Shown: positions 31,835-41,440, counted from the first letter of the stretch. The stretch is 64,000 bases of DNA from Izhakiella australiensis (GCF_002006995.1 NZ_MRUL01000011.1:62001-126000), one strand, 5' to 3'. The notes: a model not told the origin generated them from the letters alone. Numbers and translations: made by a program.

Positions 31835-32191
31835 TCAGTTAATACCCAGACGGTTCAGCATACCGAGAATGCCTTCTCGTAACAGCAGCGCGGTTAGCTT
31901 CTCGCGCTCGTCATTGGTCATTTGTTGAACTGACGTAACCAGTAGGTTTGTTAATGGGTCTTTGCGCCCGGATGGACGATAATGACTGCCATCTTCAGCC
32001 ACCTGACGGGCTGAGGTTTTCAGAAACTGGCGTACGCGTTCGTCAATCAATACCTTCCGGCCACGACCGCCCTGTATCCCTTTACGCGGTGCGGTAGTCC
32101 AGTGTTCGCGATTGATCCACTTATTGATAGTCTGACGGGTATAGCCGGTTTGTTGGGCGATTTCCTGTGGGGTTAACCATTCCTTTTTCAC
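31835..32191 (-). CDS. yfeC: YfeC-type DNA-binding protein
   Basis: A 118-residue protein resembling E. coli YfeC (DUF1323). The N-terminal helix-turn-helix LTPQEIAQQTGYTRQTINKWINRE (residues 6-29) is followed by a basic segment (KGIQGGRGRKVLIDE) and a C-terminal helical part ending LLREGILGMLNRLGIN. The start is GTG with an upstream GGAT site. Its targets are unknown. It is convergent with gltX, as in E. coli. Confidence 0.85.
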   Translation of the reverse strand: MKKEWLTPQEIAQQTGYTRQTINKWINREHWTTAPRKGIQGGRGRKVLIDERVRQFLKTSARQVAEDGSHYRPSGRKDPLTNLLVTSVQQMTNDEREKLTALLLREGILGMLNRLGIN

Positions 32192-32313
32192 AATCTAATC
32201 CTTTATGCTGCTGATTGTTTACGCTGGTTAATATTACAGTAAAGCGTTAAATGAACAACTAATGAGTAATGTGAGTTGAATAAGGAGTAAAAAAACCAGA
32301 GGAAGATCGAGAA

Positions 32314-32336
32314 ATCCCCCCGGCAGGCAGGGGGAT
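32314..32336 (-). terminator. Probable terminator of the FNT channel gene
   Basis: A stem, ATCCCCC / GGGGGAT, with a 9-base loop lies just past the stop on the minus strand. The tail (TTCTCG) is a weak T-run. Confidence 0.5.
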
Positions 32337-32341
32337 AAATA

Positions 32342-33130
32342 TTAACGATTGTCAGCAGATAGCGCGATTTGTGGGCGAAAAGCCATGTACCAGGCCAGAC
32401 CGACAAAAATGGCGCCGCCGACGGCATTGCCAAGAAATACTGCAACAAAATTTGTCAGAAAGTCACTCCAGCTCAGCGCGCCGGCAAAAATAGCCGCCGG
32501 GATGATAAACATATTGGCGACCACGTGTTGAAAGCCAATCGCGACAAATGCCATCACCGGGAACCACATAGCGAAAATTTTACCCACCATATCCTTGCTG
32601 GCGAACGACAGCCAGACCGCCAGACAGACCAGCCAGTTACAGCCGATAGCCGAGATAAAGGCATGGAGAAAATCGGCGTTAACTTTGGCGTTGGCGATAG
32701 ACAGCGTTTTTTTCAGGTAATCACCTTCCGTCATGCCGAGCACATGGCCAAAAAACCAGGCGACGGCAATGCTACCGACAAAGTTGGCGATGGTGACCCA
32801 GAACCAGTTGCGCAGTACGCTGAATCCGCTGATTTGGCGGGCAAACCAGGCGATTGGCAGCGTCATCATATTACCGGTTAATAACTCTGCGCCTGCCAGT
32901 ACCGTCATAATAATGCCTAACGGGAAGACCGACGCGCCGAGCAGGCCGGCAAAAGAGCCCCAGTCTGCGGGTAGTTGGTTAATGACGTGTAGATCCAGCA
33001 GAAAACCGGTGGCAATAAATGCGCCGGCCATAAAGCCGAGAATTAACAGATAAGAGACAGATACGTTGTGTTTCGCGATGCCAGTCTGGATAGCCACAGC
33101 GGCGATTTCTTTAGGTGAATGCAAAGACAT
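32342..33130 (-). CDS. Formate/nitrite transporter (FNT)-family channel
   Basis: A 262-residue inner-membrane protein with six predicted helices. The central FNT features are present: AGAELLTGNMM, GCNWLVCLAVW and GFQHVVANMFIIP, whose histidine corresponds to the conserved pore histidine. The family includes FocA, NirC, YfdC and HSC. The anion carried (formate, nitrite or hydrosulfide) cannot be told from sequence alone. The start chosen gives the usual length; the frame is open 45 codons upstream without family similarity. The ribosome site is weak. Confidence 0.85.
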   Translation of the reverse strand: MSLHSPKEIAAVAIQTGIAKHNVSVSYLLILGFMAGAFIATGFLLDLHVINQLPADWGSFAGLLGASVFPLGIIMTVLAGAELLTGNMMTLPIAWFARQISGFSVLRNWFWVTIANFVGSIAVAWFFGHVLGMTEGDYLKKTLSIANAKVNADFLHAFISAIGCNWLVCLAVWLSFASKDMVGKIFAMWFPVMAFVAIGFQHVVANMFIIPAAIFAGALSWSDFLTNFVAVFLGNAVGGAIFVGLAWYMAFRPQIALSADNR

Positions 33131-33546
33131 AATTTTCAGGTGTTGTTTAAATCGAAAGGGAAGACACAACGCCGGAGGCGCCCGATAAAAAGCTGCGCAT
33201 CCTGCGCCAGGGCCAGTCCGGCAGTAAAAAGCGTGCGCAGTCTTGCATGTGAATTTAACAAACACAAGTAAACGTTTATCTGATTATTAACCAATTGTTA
33301 ACGTAACTGGCGGCCCGCCATCCGCTGAAGGCAGAATTTGTTATTGTTTTTCAGCAGGGGAAATAACCTCAGTACGGCGATCGGTTTGTCCGGGTGAAAA
33401 AGGCAGGAAATGGACGCGGATAAATCACCTGTCACGCTGGTTGGCCGCTTTTTCAGCGATTGAGCACAGATTCACATTTTGCCGTTGACACCATTAGCCG
33501 CGTTTCATATTATCCCCGCCGTCAACACGACACGGTTATTCAGTAC
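33131..33546. other. Intergenic region between the FNT gene and tRNA-Ala
   Basis: The region holds the FNT leader on the left and the tRNA-Ala promoter on the right. The middle is AT-rich (poly-A/T and TTAACCAATTGTTAA) and probably contains the FNT promoter, which I could not place. No gene was found. Confidence 0.5.
33485..33513 (+). promoter_or_regulatory. Sigma-70 promoter of the tRNA-Ala pair
   Basis: A perfect -35 TTGACA and the -10 TATTAT have a 17-base spacer, followed by a GC-rich stretch (CCCCGCC) typical of stringently controlled stable-RNA promoters. It lies 33 bases before the first tRNA-Ala. Confidence 0.85.
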
Positions 33547-33622
<76 letters not shown>

Positions 33623-33664
33623 AATTTACTCCAGCAAATTTGGAACTGAATAGCGCCTCAGAGT

Positions 33665-33740
<76 letters not shown>

Positions 33741-33985
33741 AATTTCTTCTTCATTTCTGCTGTTTTTTTCTCAACGCTGCTATTTAGGTCGCCTGCAGTA
33801 TCTGACTGTATTTCTCTTTGAACGCCTCCGGTCAGTGCCATCCTGACATCGATTTTCGCAGATTTTTCTCCGTAGAATGTTTTCACGCGCAGGGCGCGAA
33901 TCTTTTGTCGCTGAGAGGTGTTGGTCTTACTGGTGCGTCAGGGGGAGGGGATCGGGAGCTGAGTTTTTTATCCCGCTTCATAATA

Positions 33986-34014
33986 ACAAAGGGCCGGAAT
34001 TTCCGGCCCTTTGT
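33986..34014 (-). terminator. Terminator of nupC
   Basis: A stem, AAAGGGCCGG / CCGGCCCTTT, with a 5-base loop AATTT and a T-rich tail (TTTGTTATT) on the minus strand, beginning 5 bases past the nupC stop. Confidence 0.8.
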
Positions 34015-34018
34015 GCGC

Positions 34019-35206
34019 TTACAGCACCAGTGCGGCGATGGAAGCAGAGAGCAGGCTGACCAGCGTGGAGCCGTACAGCAGTTTCAGACCAAAGCGGGAT
34101 ACCACGTTGCCTTGTTCTTCGTTGAGACCCTTAATGGCGCCGGCAACGATGCCGATAGACGAGAAGTTGGCAAATGAAACCAGGAATACCGACAGGATAC
34201 CTTCCGCCTGCTGAGAAAGATGGCCGGACAGTTTTTGCAGATCCATCATGGCGACAAATTCGTTTGAAACCATTTTGGTTGCCATGATACTGCCTACCTG
34301 CAGCGCTTCATGAGCCGGAACGCCCATCACCCACGCAAAGGGGAAGAAAATATAGCCGAGGATACCCTGGAAGCTGATGCCGAAAATCGTATCGAACAGC
34401 GCGTTGATGCCGGAGATCAGCGCAATGAAGCCGATCAGCATCGCCGCGACGATAACCGCGACTTTAAAGCCGGCAAGGATATATTCGCCCAGCATTTCGA
34501 AGAAGCTCTGACCTTTATGCAGGTCGTTAAGCTTAAGCTCTTCTTCATTTTCGACGGTGTAAGGGTTAATTAACGACAGTACGATAAAGGTGCTAAACAT
34601 ATTCAGCACCAGCGCGGCGACCACATACCTCGGTTGCAGCATCGTCATGTAGGCACCTACGATTGACATCGACACGGTGGACATGGCAGTGGCCGCCATG
34701 GTGTACATGCGTCGCTCTGACATTTTCCCCAAAATGTCTTTATAAGCGATAAAGTTTTCTGATTGCCCCAGAATCAGCGAGCTTACTGCGTTGAAGGATT
34801 CCAGTTTCCCCATACCGTTTATTTTAGATAACACGGTACCGATGGCGCGGATGACAATCGGCAGAATGCGAAAATGCTGGAGTATACCGATTAGCGCCGA
34901 GATGAAGACGATAGGGCAGAGCACATTCAGCCAGAAAAACGCCAGCCCCTTTTCATTCATATTGCCAAATACAAAGCTGGTGCCCTGGCCGGCATATTTT
35001 AACAGTTTATCAAACAGCCCGGCGAAGCCCTGAACGAACCCCAGGCCTACCTGAGAGTTAAGGAAGAACCAGGCGAGAACAACTTCTATCACCAGAAGTT
35101 GAACGATAAAGCGAATGCGGATATTTTTACGGTCACGACTGACTAAAATCGCCAGTACGCCAACCACCGCCAGCGCTAATACAAAGTGAAGAATGCGGAA
35201 CATCAT
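34019..35206 (-). CDS. nupC: Nucleoside:H+ symporter NupC
   Basis: A concentrative nucleoside transporter of the inner membrane (CNT family). The 395-residue protein matches E. coli NupC, including [40 protein letters not shown] and [15 protein letters not shown]-like segments ([22 protein letters not shown]). It has about ten membrane segments and is five residues shorter, the gap lying in the loop near residue 270. It is divergent from mntH, as in E. coli. Confidence 0.95.
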   Translation of the reverse strand: MMFRILHFVLALAVVGVLAILVSRDRKNIRIRFIVQLLVIEVVLAWFFLNSQVGLGFVQGFAGLFDKLLKYAGQGTSFVFGNMNEKGLAFFWLNVLCPIVFISALIGILQHFRILPIVIRAIGTVLSKINGMGKLESFNAVSSLILGQSENFIAYKDILGKMSERRMYTMAATAMSTVSMSIVGAYMTMLQPRYVVAALVLNMFSTFIVLSLINPYTVENEEELKLNDLHKGQSFFEMLGEYILAGFKVAVIVAAMLIGFIALISGINALFDTIFGISFQGILGYIFFPFAWVMGVPAHEALQVGSIMATKMVSNEFVAMMDLQKLSGHLSQQAEGILSVFLVSFANFSSIGIVAGAIKGLNEEQGNVVSRFGLKLLYGSTLVSLLSASIAALVL

Positions 35207-35571
35207 TATGGGGCTCCAAACGTAAACTTGAGGCAGGTTATATTTCGTTGCACATTCTATGTAACGAGGGCGGCAAAAACGAGATCAGATACACAATATA
35301 ACAATTCACCGACCATCCAGTTTTCTGAAAACTCTTCCCGATCACATCTTCTCCACTTGTCTTAAAAAAGTGCTAACAGGTTGTTAATGAATTCCACCTA
35401 AACTACGATGTTATTACGCTTGCTTACTTGATGACAAAGGTTAGTCTTGGCTGTAAATATAGCAATGGCTATATTGTTTAGCGCAGGCTATTATAGCGAT
35501 AGCCGCAAGTTATTCACACAAGCATTATGATAGCTTTCGGCAGCGTTTTATTGGTAACTCAACGGGTGGTT
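35207..35571. promoter_or_regulatory. nupC-mntH divergent regulatory region
   Basis: This 365-base AT-rich gap carries promoters for both genes. The clearest site is the MntR box listed separately. A second inverted repeat, GGCTAT ... ATAGCC (35486-35504), lies 10 bases further towards mntH. CRP or CytR sites for nupC could not be placed confidently. Confidence 0.5.
35456..35475 (+). promoter_or_regulatory. MntR operator upstream of mntH
   Basis: A perfect 8-bp inverted repeat, AATATAGC-AATG-GCTATATT. It closely resembles the E. coli mntH MntR site (core ATAGCAAAGGCTAT), 97 bases before the mntH ATG. MntR represses mntH when manganese is plentiful. Confidence 0.8.
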
Positions 35572-36813
35572 ATGTTGGAAAGTCGCACGGCGGACGCAAA
35601 TATTCGGGGAAACCGAAAAGTTAAACTGGCCCTGATGGGGCCGGCGTTTATTGCGGCTATTGGTTATATCGACCCCGGCAACTTTGCTACCAATATTCAG
35701 GCGGGTGCCAGCTATGGCTATACGCTGCTGTGGGTGGTCGTCTGGGCCAACATAATGGCGATGGTCATCCAGCTGATGTCAGCAAAGCTGGGCATTGCCA
35801 CGGGCAGAAACCTTGCCGAGCTGATCCGCGATCGCTACCCGCGCCCGCTGGTGTGGTTTTACTGGGTGCAGGCTGAAATCATTGCCATGGCGACCGACCT
35901 GGCCGAGTTTATCGGCGCCGCTATCGGCTTTAAGCTTATTCTCGGCGTTTCCCTGTTGCAGGGCGCGGTGCTGACCGGCGTAGCAACCGTATTGATTTTG
36001 ATGCTACAGCGTCGCGGTCAGAAGCCGCTGGAGCTGGTTATCGGCGGTATGCTGCTTTTTGTTGCCGCGGCTTATATTATTGAACTGTTCTTTTCTCAGC
36101 CCCACGTATCAGCACTGGTTAAAGGCATGGCGATTCCGTCGATGCCAACGGCAGATGCGGTCTATCTTGCCGCCGGGGTACTTGGCGCCACCATCATGCC
36201 GCACGTTATTTATCTGCACTCCTCCCTGACGCAGAACGGTGATGCGGAAACTCGCGACGAGCGCTATTCTTCAACCAAACTGGATGTGGCGATTGCGATG
36301 ACCATCGCCGGGTTTGTTAATCTGGCAATGATGGCCACTGCCGCCGCCGCCTTTCACTTTAGCGGCCATGCTGGTATTTCGGAGCTGGATCAGGCTTACC
36401 TGACGCTGGACCCACTGTTGGGACGCGCGGCGGCGCTGGTCTTTGGCCTGAGCCTGGTGGCGGCCGGCCTCTCTTCAACCGTGGTTGGCACTCTGGCCGG
36501 CCAGGTGGTCATGCAGGGCTTTGTCCACTTTTCGATTTCGCTGTGGGTGCGCCGGGCGATCACCATGCTGCCTTCATTTCTTGTCATCCTCGCCGGCTGG
36601 GATCCTACGAGAATTCTGGTGATGAGCCAGGTCGTACTGAGCTTTGGCATTGCTCTGGCGCTGGTGCCGCTGCTTAATTTTACCGGCGATAAAGTGTTGA
36701 TGGGACCCATGGTGAATTCTGCGCTGATGCAAAACGTCGGCCGGGTTATCGTGGTGCTGGTGGTGGCATTAAATATCTGGCTGCTGTACGGCATGGCGAC
36801 CGGGAAAGGTTAA
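35572..36813 (+). CDS. mntH: Manganese/divalent metal:H+ symporter MntH (Nramp)
   Basis: Imports Mn(II) across the inner membrane. The 413-residue Nramp protein has the metal-site motif [12 protein letters not shown] in helix 1 and the helix-6 segment [15 protein letters not shown]. About eleven helices are predicted. The ATG used gives the length of E. coli MntH (412); an ATG 15 codons upstream adds unrelated residues. The ribosome site is weak (GGTGG). A good MntR box lies upstream. Confidence 0.96.
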   Translation: MLESRTADANIRGNRKVKLALMGPAFIAAIGYIDPGNFATNIQAGASYGYTLLWVVVWANIMAMVIQLMSAKLGIATGRNLAELIRDRYPRPLVWFYWVQAEIIAMATDLAEFIGAAIGFKLILGVSLLQGAVLTGVATVLILMLQRRGQKPLELVIGGMLLFVAAAYIIELFFSQPHVSALVKGMAIPSMPTADAVYLAAGVLGATIMPHVIYLHSSLTQNGDAETRDERYSSTKLDVAIAMTIAGFVNLAMMATAAAAFHFSGHAGISELDQAYLTLDPLLGRAAALVFGLSLVAAGLSSTVVGTLAGQVVMQGFVHFSISLWVRRAITMLPSFLVILAGWDPTRILVMSQVVLSFGIALALVPLLNFTGDKVLMGPMVNSALMQNVGRVIVVLVVALNIWLLYGMATGKG

Positions 36814-36945
36814 CCTCTTACGGGTTCTGCAGGCCCAGGATTAGCTTGCGATAACGCCGGGGATATTGTCAGCACATCTTAGCGAATTCGGCGTAATACG
36901 CCTGTGCCAGCCTGGTTTTGCTGCTGAGGCGTTCTGGCTTTCAAA

Positions 36946-36964
36946 GGGGGCAGTGCCGCCCCCC
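36946..36964 (-). terminator. Possible terminator of ypeC
   Basis: A GC-rich stem (GGGGGC with GCCCCC on the opposite arm) lies shortly past the ypeC stop on the minus strand and is followed by only CTTTGAAAG. Confidence 0.4.
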
Positions 36965-36975
36965 TCGTTTATTTC

Positions 36976-37323
36976 TTACCAGCCGTGTCTGTTATGCCAG
37001 TGCTCCCAGTGGCGATGTTCACGCCAGCGCTCATGTTCCCGCCAGCGCTGGTGGGCGCGCCATTCACGCTCTCGCTGCCAGTCTCGTTCGCGTCGCCACT
37101 GTTCTTCACGCCACCAGCGGCCTTCATCCCAACGATAGCGCTCGTGCCACCAGCGCGGATTGCGCCAGCGATCGCCATCCCAGTAATAGCCACGAGGGTC
37201 GCGGTCACCGAGTCGTATTGAAAGGCCGGGCGTGCTGAGAGAAAAACTGTCGGCTTTTGCTGTGTGCATTGCTGCGGGAGCTAAGTTTGCCAGCAGTGCG
37301 GCAACAAGTAATATTTTTTTCAT
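36976..37323 (-). CDS. ypeC: DUF2502-family secreted protein, YpeC-like
   Basis: A 115-residue protein with a signal peptide (residues 1-25, cleavage near TAKADS). The motif LSIRLGDRDPRGYYWDGDRWR places it in the DUF2502 family with E. coli YpeC, also next to mntH. The C-terminal half is a run of degenerate repeats rich in Trp, Arg, Glu and His (WREEQWRRERDWQRERE, then HQRWREHERWREHRHWEHW), highly charged and probably disordered or metal-binding. Function unknown. Confidence 0.85.
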   Translation of the reverse strand: MKKILLVAALLANLAPAAMHTAKADSFSLSTPGLSIRLGDRDPRGYYWDGDRWRNPRWWHERYRWDEGRWWREEQWRRERDWQREREWRAHQRWREHERWREHRHWEHWHNRHGW

Positions 37324-37481
37324 TGTATCTCCTCACCGACGGTTATCATCCGTCGTGAGGTTATTACTACTGGTATTTGCAGTGCTAAACCTCTGGTACA
37401 GTCCTAAATATGGCCAACTATATCGATTTGGGAAAATTCCGTGGCGTAATTGGCCAGTATCATAGGGTTATTGGCAAAAAG

Positions 37482-38471
37482 TCAGGCGATTATTTCGTCG
37501 ATAGCGGCCAGCTCATCATGGCTAAAGGTGCGATTGCTCAACATGGATACGGCATCATCGATCTGCGCGGTTTTGCTGGCACCGATCAGCACCGAGGTGA
37601 CCTGCTGATGATGCAGTACCCAGGCCAGCGCCATTTGCGACAGCTTCTGCCCGCGCTTTTCTGCCAGTGCATTCAGGCTGCGTACTTTTGCCATTTTGTC
37701 TGCGGTCAAGGTATCCTGGCTCAGGAAACGGCTGCCGCTGGCCGCGCGCGAATCCTGCGGAATGCCGTTCAGATAGCGGTCGGTGAGTACGCCGCCTGCC
37801 AGCGGTGAGAAAGCGATGCAGCCAACGCCTTCCTGCTGCAAAACCTGTAGCAGCCCTTGCTCCGGAGTGCGTTCCAGCATGGAAAATTTAGGCTGATGAA
37901 TAAGGCAGGGCGTTCCCATATCACGCAGGAGCGCAAAGGCTTCTGCCGCAAGCTCTGGCGGGTAGTTAGATAGTCCGACATACAGCGCCTTGCCCTGTCT
38001 TACCACCTGATCAAGCGCCCGCATCGTTTCCTCCAGCGGAGTCTCCGGGTCCGGGCGGTGGTGATAAAAAATATCGACATATTCCAGACCCATACGGCGC
38101 AGGCTTTGATCGAGGCTGGCTATCAGGTATTTACGCGATCCCCAGTCACCGTAAGGACCATCCCACATGGTGTAGCCCGCTTTGCTGGAAATAATCAGCT
38201 CATCGCGATAAGGACGAAAATCCTCGCGTAAAATGCGGCCGAAATTTTCCTCCGCCGAGCCCGGAGGCGGGCCGTAATTATTGGCAAGATCGAAGTGGGT
38301 GATGCCCAGATCGAAAGCGTGCCGCAGCAGCGTGCGGCTATTATCGACCAGCGTTGTATCACCGAAATTGTGCCATAAACCCAGCGAGATCGCCGGCAGC
38401 TTTAAACCGCTACGGCCGGTGCGTTGATACTGCATTGTTTGATATCGTTCGTCGCGTGCAAGATAGGACAT
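37482..38471 (-). CDS. Aldo/keto reductase, YghZ (glyceraldehyde-3-phosphate reductase) type
   Basis: A 329-residue NADPH-dependent aldo/keto reductase. The family motifs are clear: GITHFDLANNYGPPPGSAEENFG with the catalytic Asp/Tyr, the Lys in SSKAGY, the HRP segment for the catalytic His (FYHHRPDPETP), and the cofactor-binding QVTSVLIGAS near the end. It resembles E. coli YghZ, which reduces L-glyceraldehyde 3-phosphate and methylglyoxal, but is shorter at the C-terminus. The start follows AAAGGAAAGAGAA. A LacI-type palindrome lies 38 bases upstream. Confidence 0.85.
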   Translation of the reverse strand: MSYLARDERYQTMQYQRTGRSGLKLPAISLGLWHNFGDTTLVDNSRTLLRHAFDLGITHFDLANNYGPPPGSAEENFGRILREDFRPYRDELIISSKAGYTMWDGPYGDWGSRKYLIASLDQSLRRMGLEYVDIFYHHRPDPETPLEETMRALDQVVRQGKALYVGLSNYPPELAAEAFALLRDMGTPCLIHQPKFSMLERTPEQGLLQVLQQEGVGCIAFSPLAGGVLTDRYLNGIPQDSRAASGSRFLSQDTLTADKMAKVRSLNALAEKRGQKLSQMALAWVLHHQQVTSVLIGASKTAQIDDAVSMLSNRTFSHDELAAIDEIIA

Positions 38472-38508
38472 TTCTCTTTCCTTTGAACAGGCTAGCGGGT
38501 GATGCGCT

Positions 38509-38530
38509 CTAGTGTATACGTTTACACTAG
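38509..38530. promoter_or_regulatory. LacI/GalR-type palindromic operator
   Basis: An inverted repeat with 10 of 11 matching positions per arm, centred on CG, with core TGTATACGTTTACA. The central CpG and arms resemble LacI/GalR-family operators. It lies upstream of the aldo/keto reductase and 141 bases before ipdC. No LacI-type regulator gene is in the window. Confidence 0.6.
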
Positions 38531-38616
38531 GGTAAAGCGTGGGTTAAATCCCACTTAAGGAGGAATCTGAGGCGTAACGAAGCCTTGCCATTTGCTGCCG
38601 GTATATTTCTTATTCA

Positions 38617-38634
38617 GGTGAAGAAAAATTCACC
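38617..38634. promoter_or_regulatory. Candidate TyrR-like box upstream of ipdC
   Basis: GGTGAA-N6-TTCACC is a perfect inverted repeat with the 6-6-6 geometry of TyrR boxes (TGTAAA-N6-TTTACA), matching 4 of 6 positions per arm. It ends 36 bases before the ipdC start. TyrR activates ipdC in Enterobacter cloacae, so the placement is suggestive only. Confidence 0.35.
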
Positions 38635-38670
38635 AATACTGATAGCACCCTCTTTTGCTGGAGTCCGAGC

Positions 38671-40317
38671 ATGAATAGCACCGTTGGCGATTACCTGCTG
38701 GCCCGCCTGCACGAAGCGGGCATCGATAATCTGTTTGGCGTACCCGGCGATTACAATCTGCAGTTTCTGGATAGCGTGCTGGCGCACCCGTCGGTCGCCT
38801 GGGTAGGCTGCACTAACGAACTCAATGCAGCCTATGCCGCCGATGGCTATGCGCGCTGTCGCGGCGCCGGGGCGTTGCTGACGACCTTCGGCGTCGGCGA
38901 GCTCAGCGCGATTAATGGCACCGCAGGCAGCTTTGCAGAATATGTTCCGGTGATTCATATCGTTGGCGCGCCGCCGCTGCAGGCCCAGCGCGAGGGTCAG
39001 CTTTTGCACCACAGCTTTGGTGATGGCGATTTTCAGCGCTTCCTGAGAATGCAAAAAGAAGTCACCATCGATCAGGCAATGCTGACAGCAGACCAGCCTT
39101 GTATGGAAATTGACCGGGTGATTATTACCGCCTTACGCGCCCGGCGTCCGGTGTGCCTGGTTGTGCCATGTGATATTGCCGCGCTGCCCGCCGCACTGCC
39201 CGATGAGCCAATGAATGGACACCGTGACTCCTGCCCACGTTCGCTGGAAGCCTTCCGCGTGGCCGCCAGCGAGCTGCTACGGGGCGCCACGCGGGTTGCA
39301 TTACTGGCCGATTTTCTTGCCGGGCGTTTTGGCGCCGGCGACGTGCTGGCGCGCTGGGTTGAAGAACAGCCGCTGGCATTTTCCACCCTGCTGATGGGGA
39401 AGGGGATTCTGCCGGAACAGCATCCGCGGTTTGCGGGCACATATGCCGGCGCCGCCAGCGATGCGGTTACCCGCCGGGCAATTGAGCAGGCTGAAGTGCT
39501 GATTCTCGCCGGTACGCTGTTCAGCGATACCCTTACCGCAGGTTTTAGCCAGCAGATAGACCGGAAGCGCACCATTGAAATTCAACCTTGTTCCTGCCGG
39601 GTGGGGGATGAGACGTTCAGCGGAATAACCTTTGTTGATGCGGTTACGGTTTTGCGTCAGCTCACTGTCAGACTGACGCTGAGTGATCCGCTGGACAGTT
39701 ACCATCAGCCCGACGTCGTGCCGGATGCCTGCGTGTTATCGCAGCTGCAGCTATGGCGGGCAATGCAAAATTTTATTCGCCCGGGAGATATTATCCTTGC
39801 CGATCAGGGCACAGCGGCCTTTGGCGCTGCAAGCTTGCGCCTGCCGCCCGGCTGCCGGTTATTAGTGCAGCCGCTATGGGGATCGATTGGCTATACTTTA
39901 CCCGCAGCATTTGGCGCGCAAACGGCGCTGCCGCATCAGCGGATAATTTTGCTGATTGGCGACGGTTCGGCACAGCTGACCATCCAGGAGATAAGCTCTA
40001 TGATGCGTGACGGTCAGCGGCCGGTTATCTTTATCCTCAACAACGGCGGCTATACGGTAGAGCGCGCCATTCACGGTCCGCAGCAGCGCTATAACGATAT
40101 CGCCGCGTGGAACTGGACGGGGCTGCCGGCGGCTTTCAGCTTGTCGCCAATGGTACAAAGCTGGCGAGTCAATGAACATGCGCAGCTGGAGGAAGTCATG
40201 GGCCTGGTAAATCAACAATCGCAAATGACGCTGGTTGAAGTCTGTCTGCCGCAGCAGGATTTACCGCCGCTGCTACAGGCGGTCAGCGCGGCATTACATC
40301 GCAATGCTGCTTTTTAA
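38671..40317 (+). CDS. ipdC: Indolepyruvate decarboxylase
   Basis: A thiamine-diphosphate enzyme converting indole-3-pyruvate to indole-3-acetaldehyde, the key step of the indolepyruvate route to the plant hormone indoleacetic acid. The 548-residue protein has the catalytic Glu segment CTNELNAAYAADGYAR (about residues 48-63) and the ThDP/Mg motif GDGSAQLTIQEISSMM ending in NNGGYT. It is most like IpdC/phenylpyruvate decarboxylases of plant-associated enterobacteria. The start follows GGAG. A terminator follows; it neighbours glk, as in related plant-associated species. Confidence 0.92.
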   Translation: MNSTVGDYLLARLHEAGIDNLFGVPGDYNLQFLDSVLAHPSVAWVGCTNELNAAYAADGYARCRGAGALLTTFGVGELSAINGTAGSFAEYVPVIHIVGAPPLQAQREGQLLHHSFGDGDFQRFLRMQKEVTIDQAMLTADQPCMEIDRVIITALRARRPVCLVVPCDIAALPAALPDEPMNGHRDSCPRSLEAFRVAASELLRGATRVALLADFLAGRFGAGDVLARWVEEQPLAFSTLLMGKGILPEQHPRFAGTYAGAASDAVTRRAIEQAEVLILAGTLFSDTLTAGFSQQIDRKRTIEIQPCSCRVGDETFSGITFVDAVTVLRQLTVRLTLSDPLDSYHQPDVVPDACVLSQLQLWRAMQNFIRPGDIILADQGTAAFGAASLRLPPGCRLLVQPLWGSIGYTLPAAFGAQTALPHQRIILLIGDGSAQLTIQEISSMMRDGQRPVIFILNNGGYTVERAIHGPQQRYNDIAAWNWTGLPAAFSLSPMVQSWRVNEHAQLEEVMGLVNQQSQMTLVEVCLPQQDLPPLLQAVSAALHRNAAF

Positions 40318-40385
40318 CAATTTAAGACTAGTAGACTGTCATCTCAGCAGTCATGCAGGTAAGGTAAGCGAATGGAAATGCACAG

Positions 40386-40422
40386 ACGCTCACCCTTTAT
40401 AGTCGGTGGGCGTTGTTGTTTT
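40386..40422 (+). terminator. Intrinsic terminator of ipdC
   Basis: A 9-bp stem (ACGCTCACC / GGTGGGCGT, one G-T pair) with a 10-base loop is followed by TGTTGTTTT. Confidence 0.75.
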
Positions 40423-40474
40423 CCCGGCTGGATTTTATAGTGTCTTTAATTGACGTAAGCGGAGCAAAACAATA

Positions 40475-41440
40475 ATGACCAGTTATGCTTTGGTGGGAGA
40501 TGTTGGCGGGACAAACGCGCGGCTTGCGCTGTGCGATGTCGAAAGCGGCGCCATCTCACAAGCCAAAACGTTCTCCACAGCAGAATATGAAAGCCTGGAA
40601 GCGGTTATCCGCACCTGGCTTGATGAACAGCAAAAAGAGATAAAAGACGGGTGCATCGCCATTGCCTGCCCGGTTACCGAAGACTGGGTGGAGATGACCA
40701 ACCACGACTGGGCGTTTTCAACCAGTAAAATGAAGGTCAGTCTTGGTTTTGAACATCTGGAGATAATCAACGATTTCACCGCCGTATCCATGGCGATCCC
40801 GATGCTGAAAGCGCAAGACGTTCTGCAGTTTGGCGGCAATGCGCCGGTGGAGGATAAGCCGATTGCCGTGTATGGCGCCGGCACCGGGCTTGGCGTTGCC
40901 CATCTGGTCCACGTTGATAAGCGTTGGGTCAGCCTGCCGGGAGAGGGCGGACACGTTGATTTTGCCCCTAACAGCGAAGAAGAGGATCTGATTCTGGAGG
41001 TGCTGCGTACCGAAATGGGGCACGTATCGGCAGAGCGGGTGCTTTCAGGGGCGGGTCTGGTGAATCTCTATCGGGCCATTGTTAAATCGGACGGACGCCT
41101 GCCGGAAAATTTAAAGCCTAAAGACGTGTCCGAACGGGCGCTGGCCGACAGCTGTACGGACTGTCGTCGCGCGCTGTCGCTGTTTTGCGTCATTATGGGG
41201 CGCTTTGGCGGCAACCTGGCGCTGACGCTGGGTACGTTTGGCGGTGTTTATATTGCCGGCGGCATCGTGCCGCGTTTTCTGGAATTTTTTAAAGCGTCAG
41301 GATTTCGCGCTGCGTTCGAAGATAAAGGGCGCTTCCACGATTATGTCCACCCGATTCCTGTCTATCTGATAACCCACGATCAGCCGGGACTGCTGGGTGC
41401 CGGCGCGCATCTGCGCCAGACGTTGGGGCGGGTGCTGTAA
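40475..41440 (+). CDS. glk: Glucokinase
   Basis: Phosphorylates free cytosolic glucose with ATP. The 321-residue protein has the same length as E. coli Glk. The phosphate-binding loop [14 protein letters not shown] is at the N-terminus, and the sugar-binding segments include [12 protein letters not shown] and [11 protein letters not shown]. It is separated from ipdC by a terminator and so is probably transcribed from its own promoter. Confidence 0.97.
   Translation: MTSYALVGDVGGTNARLALCDVESGAISQAKTFSTAEYESLEAVIRTWLDEQQKEIKDGCIAIACPVTEDWVEMTNHDWAFSTSKMKVSLGFEHLEIINDFTAVSMAIPMLKAQDVLQFGGNAPVEDKPIAVYGAGTGLGVAHLVHVDKRWVSLPGEGGHVDFAPNSEEEDLILEVLRTEMGHVSAERVLSGAGLVNLYRAIVKSDGRLPENLKPKDVSERALADSCTDCRRALSLFCVIMGRFGGNLALTLGTFGGVYIAGGIVPRFLEFFKASGFRAAFEDKGRFHDYVHPIPVYLITHDQPGLLGAGAHLRQTLGRVL

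Noticed and set aside
38509-38530. TyrR box at this palindrome
   Set aside because: The half-sites TGTA and TACA are separated by 6 bases in total, which does not fit the 18-base TGTAAA-N6-TTTACA geometry. A LacI/GalR-type operator fits better.
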